NCBI GenBank assembly: GCA_017419065.1
Contig: JAFOMB010000178.1
Location: 1 to 7,615, forward strand
Reading direction: 5' to 3'
DNA: 7,615 nucleotides
Source of the DNA: Erysipelotrichaceae bacterium
GTDB lineage: Bacteria > Bacillota_I > Bacilli_A > Erysipelotrichales > Erysipelotrichaceae
Of this stretch, positions 5,811 through 7,615 are shown piece by piece. Numbering within the stretch: the first letter of the stretch is position 1; every line of letters starts with the position of its first letter. The notes under the pieces are model-generated. The model saw only the letters and a list, made by a program, of their open reading frames with translations, searched no databases and had not been told where the DNA came from. Both the position numbers and the translations under genes were made by a program.

Positions 5811-6835
5811 TGAAACTCAGCGATTTTGATTATGAACTGCCGGAGGAGCTGATCGCTCAGCATCCCAGCGAGAAACGGGACGGCTCCCGCCTTCTCGTCT
5901 TACACAAGAATACCGGCGAGATAGAACACAAGCACTTCTATGACATCCTCGACTATCTCCATGAAGGAGATGTTTTGGTGAGAAACAATTCAAGAGTCAT
6001 CCCGGCCAGGCTCTACGGTACCAAGAAGGATACCGGGGCCCATGTGGAAGTCCTCATACTCAAAATGGAGGGCGATACATGTGAATGCCTTTGCGGCAAT
6101 GCCAAGGCCATCAAGACGGGAACGACCATCATCTTCTCCGATAAGTTGCGAGGCACCTGTATCGAACGGAGAGAGGAAGGCATCCGCATCTTCAAGATGG
6201 AAGCGGACGGCATATTCCTGGAAGTCCTCAGCGAGATCGGTACGATGCCGACCCCGCCGTATATCCATGAAAAGTTATTGGACAAGGAACGCTATCAGAA
6301 CGTCTACTCCAAGCCTTTAGGTTCCGCTGCCTGTCCGACAGCCGGTCTCCACTTCACGGAAGAACTGCTGAAGAAGATCGAGGAGAAAGGCGTCGAGATC
6401 CTCGATGTGACGCTCCATGTGGGTCTGGGCACTTTCAAGCCGGTCAAGGAAGACAATGTTGAAGACCATCACATGCACAGTGAATACTACACGATGTCCA
6501 AAAAGACTGCCGATGCCTTAAATAAAGCTAAAGCAGAGGGAAGACGGATCATCGCTGTCGGAACGACCTCTACCCGTACCCTGGAGACTGTCATGAACCG
6601 CTTCGGTCGCTTTGAAGAATGCCAGGGCGATACGAACATCTTCATCTATCCGCCGTACACCTTCAAAGCCATCGACTGCCAGATCACCAATTTCCATCTC
6701 CCGAAGTCCACCCTGATCATGATGATCGCAGCCTTCACATCAAGAGAGATGATCTTGAATGCCTATAAAGTCGCGGTAGAGAAGAAATACCGTTTCTTCT
6801 CCTTCGGCGATTCCATGTTTATCACCAATGAATGA
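5810..6835 (+). CDS. queA: S-adenosylmethionine:tRNA ribosyltransferase-isomerase
   Basis: This 341-residue enzyme transfers and isomerises the ribosyl part of S-adenosylmethionine onto preQ1 in tRNA, giving epoxyqueuosine. Family signatures are NNSRVIPARL near the N-terminus, TPPYIH (148-153), GSAACPTAGLHF (171-182; cysteine at a position that is more often alanine), LHVGLGTF (202-209), HHMHSEYY (220-227), GTTSTRTLE (251-259), and TNFHLPKSTLIMM near the end. Length is normal. The start overlaps the tgt stop (TGATG) and is preceded by AAAGAGG with 6-nt spacing, so it is both coupled and has its own ribosome binding site. It supplies the substrate for the next gene product. Confidence 0.98.
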   Translation: MKLSDFDYELPEELIAQHPSEKRDGSRLLVLHKNTGEIEHKHFYDILDYLHEGDVLVRNNSRVIPARLYGTKKDTGAHVEVLILKMEGDTCECLCGNAKAIKTGTTIIFSDKLRGTCIERREEGIRIFKMEADGIFLEVLSEIGTMPTPPYIHEKLLDKERYQNVYSKPLGSAACPTAGLHFTEELLKKIEEKGVEILDVTLHVGLGTFKPVKEDNVEDHHMHSEYYTMSKKTADALNKAKAEGRRIIAVGTTSTRTLETVMNRFGRFEECQGDTNIFIYPPYTFKAIDCQITNFHLPKSTLIMMIAAFTSREMILNAYKVAVEKKYRFFSFGDSMFITNE

Positions 6836-7424
6836 TGTCCTGAGACATACCGAACAGATCAGATCACTAAAGGGGCGGCCGTCCCTTCTTTTGCATGTAT
6901 GCTGCGGGGTGTGCTCTGTCTGGCCTTTAGTCTATCTGAAGCAGTACTTCCGCATCACCATCTACTACGGCAATTCCATCATCTATCCGGAAAGCGAGTA
7001 TGAGAGAAGACTGGAGACCCTGGAAGAATACCTGGGCATCCTGAACGATCCGGAGATCACCCTGGTCATCCCCTCCTACGACAGCGAAAGCTATATGAAG
7101 GATCTCTCCCTCTACGATGATCATCAGGAAGGCGGAAAGAGATGCTACCACTGTTATGAAAAGAGGATGACAGAGGCCTATGACTACGCGGAAGAGAACC
7201 GCTATGACTACTTCACGACCGTCATGTCCATCTCCAACCGCAAGAGAGCGGACTACCTCAATGAGATCGGGGAGCGTCTGGATAAGGAACACGCCCATAC
7301 CCGCTACCTCTATGCCGATTTCAAGAAGGACGGCGGCATCACGAAGAACGAAGAGATGAATAAGGAGCTCCATCTCTACCACCAGTACTACTGCGGCTGT
7401 GTGTATTCAAGAAGAGAAGAGTAA
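6828..7424 (+). CDS. queH: Epoxyqueuosine reductase, QueH type
   Basis: This 198-residue protein of the QueH (DUF208) family reduces epoxyqueuosine in tRNA to queuosine, replacing the cobalamin-dependent QueG. Visible signatures: LHVCCGVCS with HxCCxxC (H23, C25, C26, C29), YPESEYERRL (53-62), RCYHCYEKR (C106, C109), YFTTVMSISNRK (128-139), and DFKK...LYHQYYCGCVYS (C189, C191). The cysteines fit an iron-sulfur or iron-dependent enzyme, as known for this family. The gene starts 8 nt before the queA stop in another frame and has no clear Shine-Dalgarno sequence, so it probably depends on re-initiation by ribosomes ending queA. It is the last gene of the operon and completes the tRNA-bound part of queuosine synthesis. 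Confidence 0.95.
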   Translation: MNDVLRHTEQIRSLKGRPSLLLHVCCGVCSVWPLVYLKQYFRITIYYGNSIIYPESEYERRLETLEEYLGILNDPEITLVIPSYDSESYMKDLSLYDDHQEGGKRCYHCYEKRMTEAYDYAEENRYDYFTTVMSISNRKRADYLNEIGERLDKEHAHTRYLYADFKKDGGITKNEEMNKELHLYHQYYCGCVYSRREE

Positions 7425-7439
7425 TATCTTTTATATATT

Positions 7440-7463
7440 AGTGAAAACTTTTCATTTTCTTCT
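7440..7463 (+). terminator. Weak terminator-like hairpin after queH
   Basis: TGAAA (7442-7446) pairs with TTTCA (7450-7454) around a 3-nt loop, with one wobble and one A-T pair extending it, followed by TTTTCTTCTT. The stem is almost all A-T, so termination would be weak, and read-through into rpsL is possible. Confidence 0.3.
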
Positions 7464-7491
7464 TGACTCCAAGGGGAAATTGTCTTACTAT
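7463..7491 (+). promoter_or_regulatory. Promoter of rpsL (str operon)
   Basis: TTGACT (7463-7468, 5 of 6), a 17-bp spacer and TACTAT (7486-7491, 4 of 6) form a sigma-70-type promoter. Transcription would begin near 7498, giving a leader of about 90 nt before rpsL. Confidence 0.75.
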
Positions 7492-7497
7492 AAAAAG

Positions 7498-7587
7498 GCT
7501 TAATGACTGGATCCGTAAGGATCTATATATTATGCTTAAGTTTGGCACACATGGACGTGTGTGCACATGGAAAGAAAGGAGATAGCG
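7498..7587 (+). promoter_or_regulatory. Structured 5' leader of rpsL with two hairpins
   Basis: Hairpin 1 (7508-7525) has a 7-bp stem with one G-U pair and a GUAA (GNRA) tetraloop. Hairpin 2 (7545-7564) pairs GCACACA with TGTGTGC around the 6-nt loop TGGACG. A strong ribosome binding site AAAGGAG (7575-7581) follows, 6 nt before the ATG. Such leaders may serve ribosomal protein autoregulation or mRNA stability; no known riboswitch is recognised. Confidence 0.5.
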
Positions 7588-7615
7588 ATGCCGACAATCA
7601 ACCAATTAGTTCGTA
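7588..7615 (+). CDS. rpsL: 30S ribosomal protein S12, first nine codons only
   Basis: The visible residues MPTINQLVR are the near-invariant N-terminus of ribosomal protein S12, part of the decoding centre of the 30S subunit. The gene continues beyond the window. AAAGGAG at 6-nt spacing and an upstream promoter and leader support the start. By the usual gene order rpsG, fusA and tuf may follow, which cannot be seen here. Confidence 0.93.

Noticed and set aside
6927..7382. 151-codon minus-strand frame inside queH
   Set aside because: Antisense shadow of QueH, hydrophobic composition by chance; no promoter or ribosome binding site.
7503..7615. Possible small ORF in the rpsL leader starting at ATG 7503
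   Set aside because: No ribosome binding site, it runs through the rpsL start in another frame without a stop, and it overlaps both leader hairpins.

Overview
The window looks like a chromosomal segment of a Bacillota (Firmicutes) bacterium, with roughly even GC content. The protein sequences, the tgt-queA-queH cluster leading into the rpsL (str) operon, and the low-complexity acidic linker in the acyltransferase would fit an Erysipelotrichia-like lineage. That lineage call is an inference from protein style, not from a database match. No mobile element, CRISPR array, tRNA or rRNA is visible.

Layout. Positions 1-4637 are read leftward (minus strand). In transcription order these genes are a small two-helix membrane protein (4637-4194), a DEDDh exonuclease overlapping it by 4 nt (4197-3643), a small pyrophosphatase-fold protein (3594-3211), a GMP synthetase consisting only of the ATP-pyrophosphatase part (guaA, 3167-2187) followed by a good intrinsic terminator, and a large membrane O-acyltransferase with an extracytoplasmic SGNH domain (2048 to beyond position 1). 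Positions 4674-7424 are read rightward and form a tight operon tgt-queA-queH. It covers insertion of preQ1 into tRNA, its conversion to epoxyqueuosine, and reduction to queuosine. A separate promoter and a structured leader of about 90 nt then precede rpsL, of which only the first nine codons are in the window.

Most notable observations. (1) Three genes (tgt, the membrane protein, the pyrophosphatase-like gene) have a convincing -10 hexamer exactly 6 nt before the ATG and no Shine-Dalgarno sequence, which predicts leaderless mRNAs. Genes elsewhere in the window (guaA, queA, rpsL) have normal Shine-Dalgarno sequences. (2) The tgt and membrane-protein promoters lie back to back in only 36 bp, so they probably exclude each other. 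(3) GuaA has no glutaminase domain and its start is fixed by a strong ribosome binding site. It sits behind a small pyrophosphatase-like protein, and GMP synthetase releases pyrophosphate. (4) The acyltransferase carries, after its intact SGNH domain, a second gap-free but catalytically degenerate copy of the same domain start, which runs off the window edge.

The clearest unit of function is the queuosine operon next to the translation genes. The guaA/pyrophosphatase pair is a plausible second unit. The acyltransferase appears independent, being separated by the guaA terminator.
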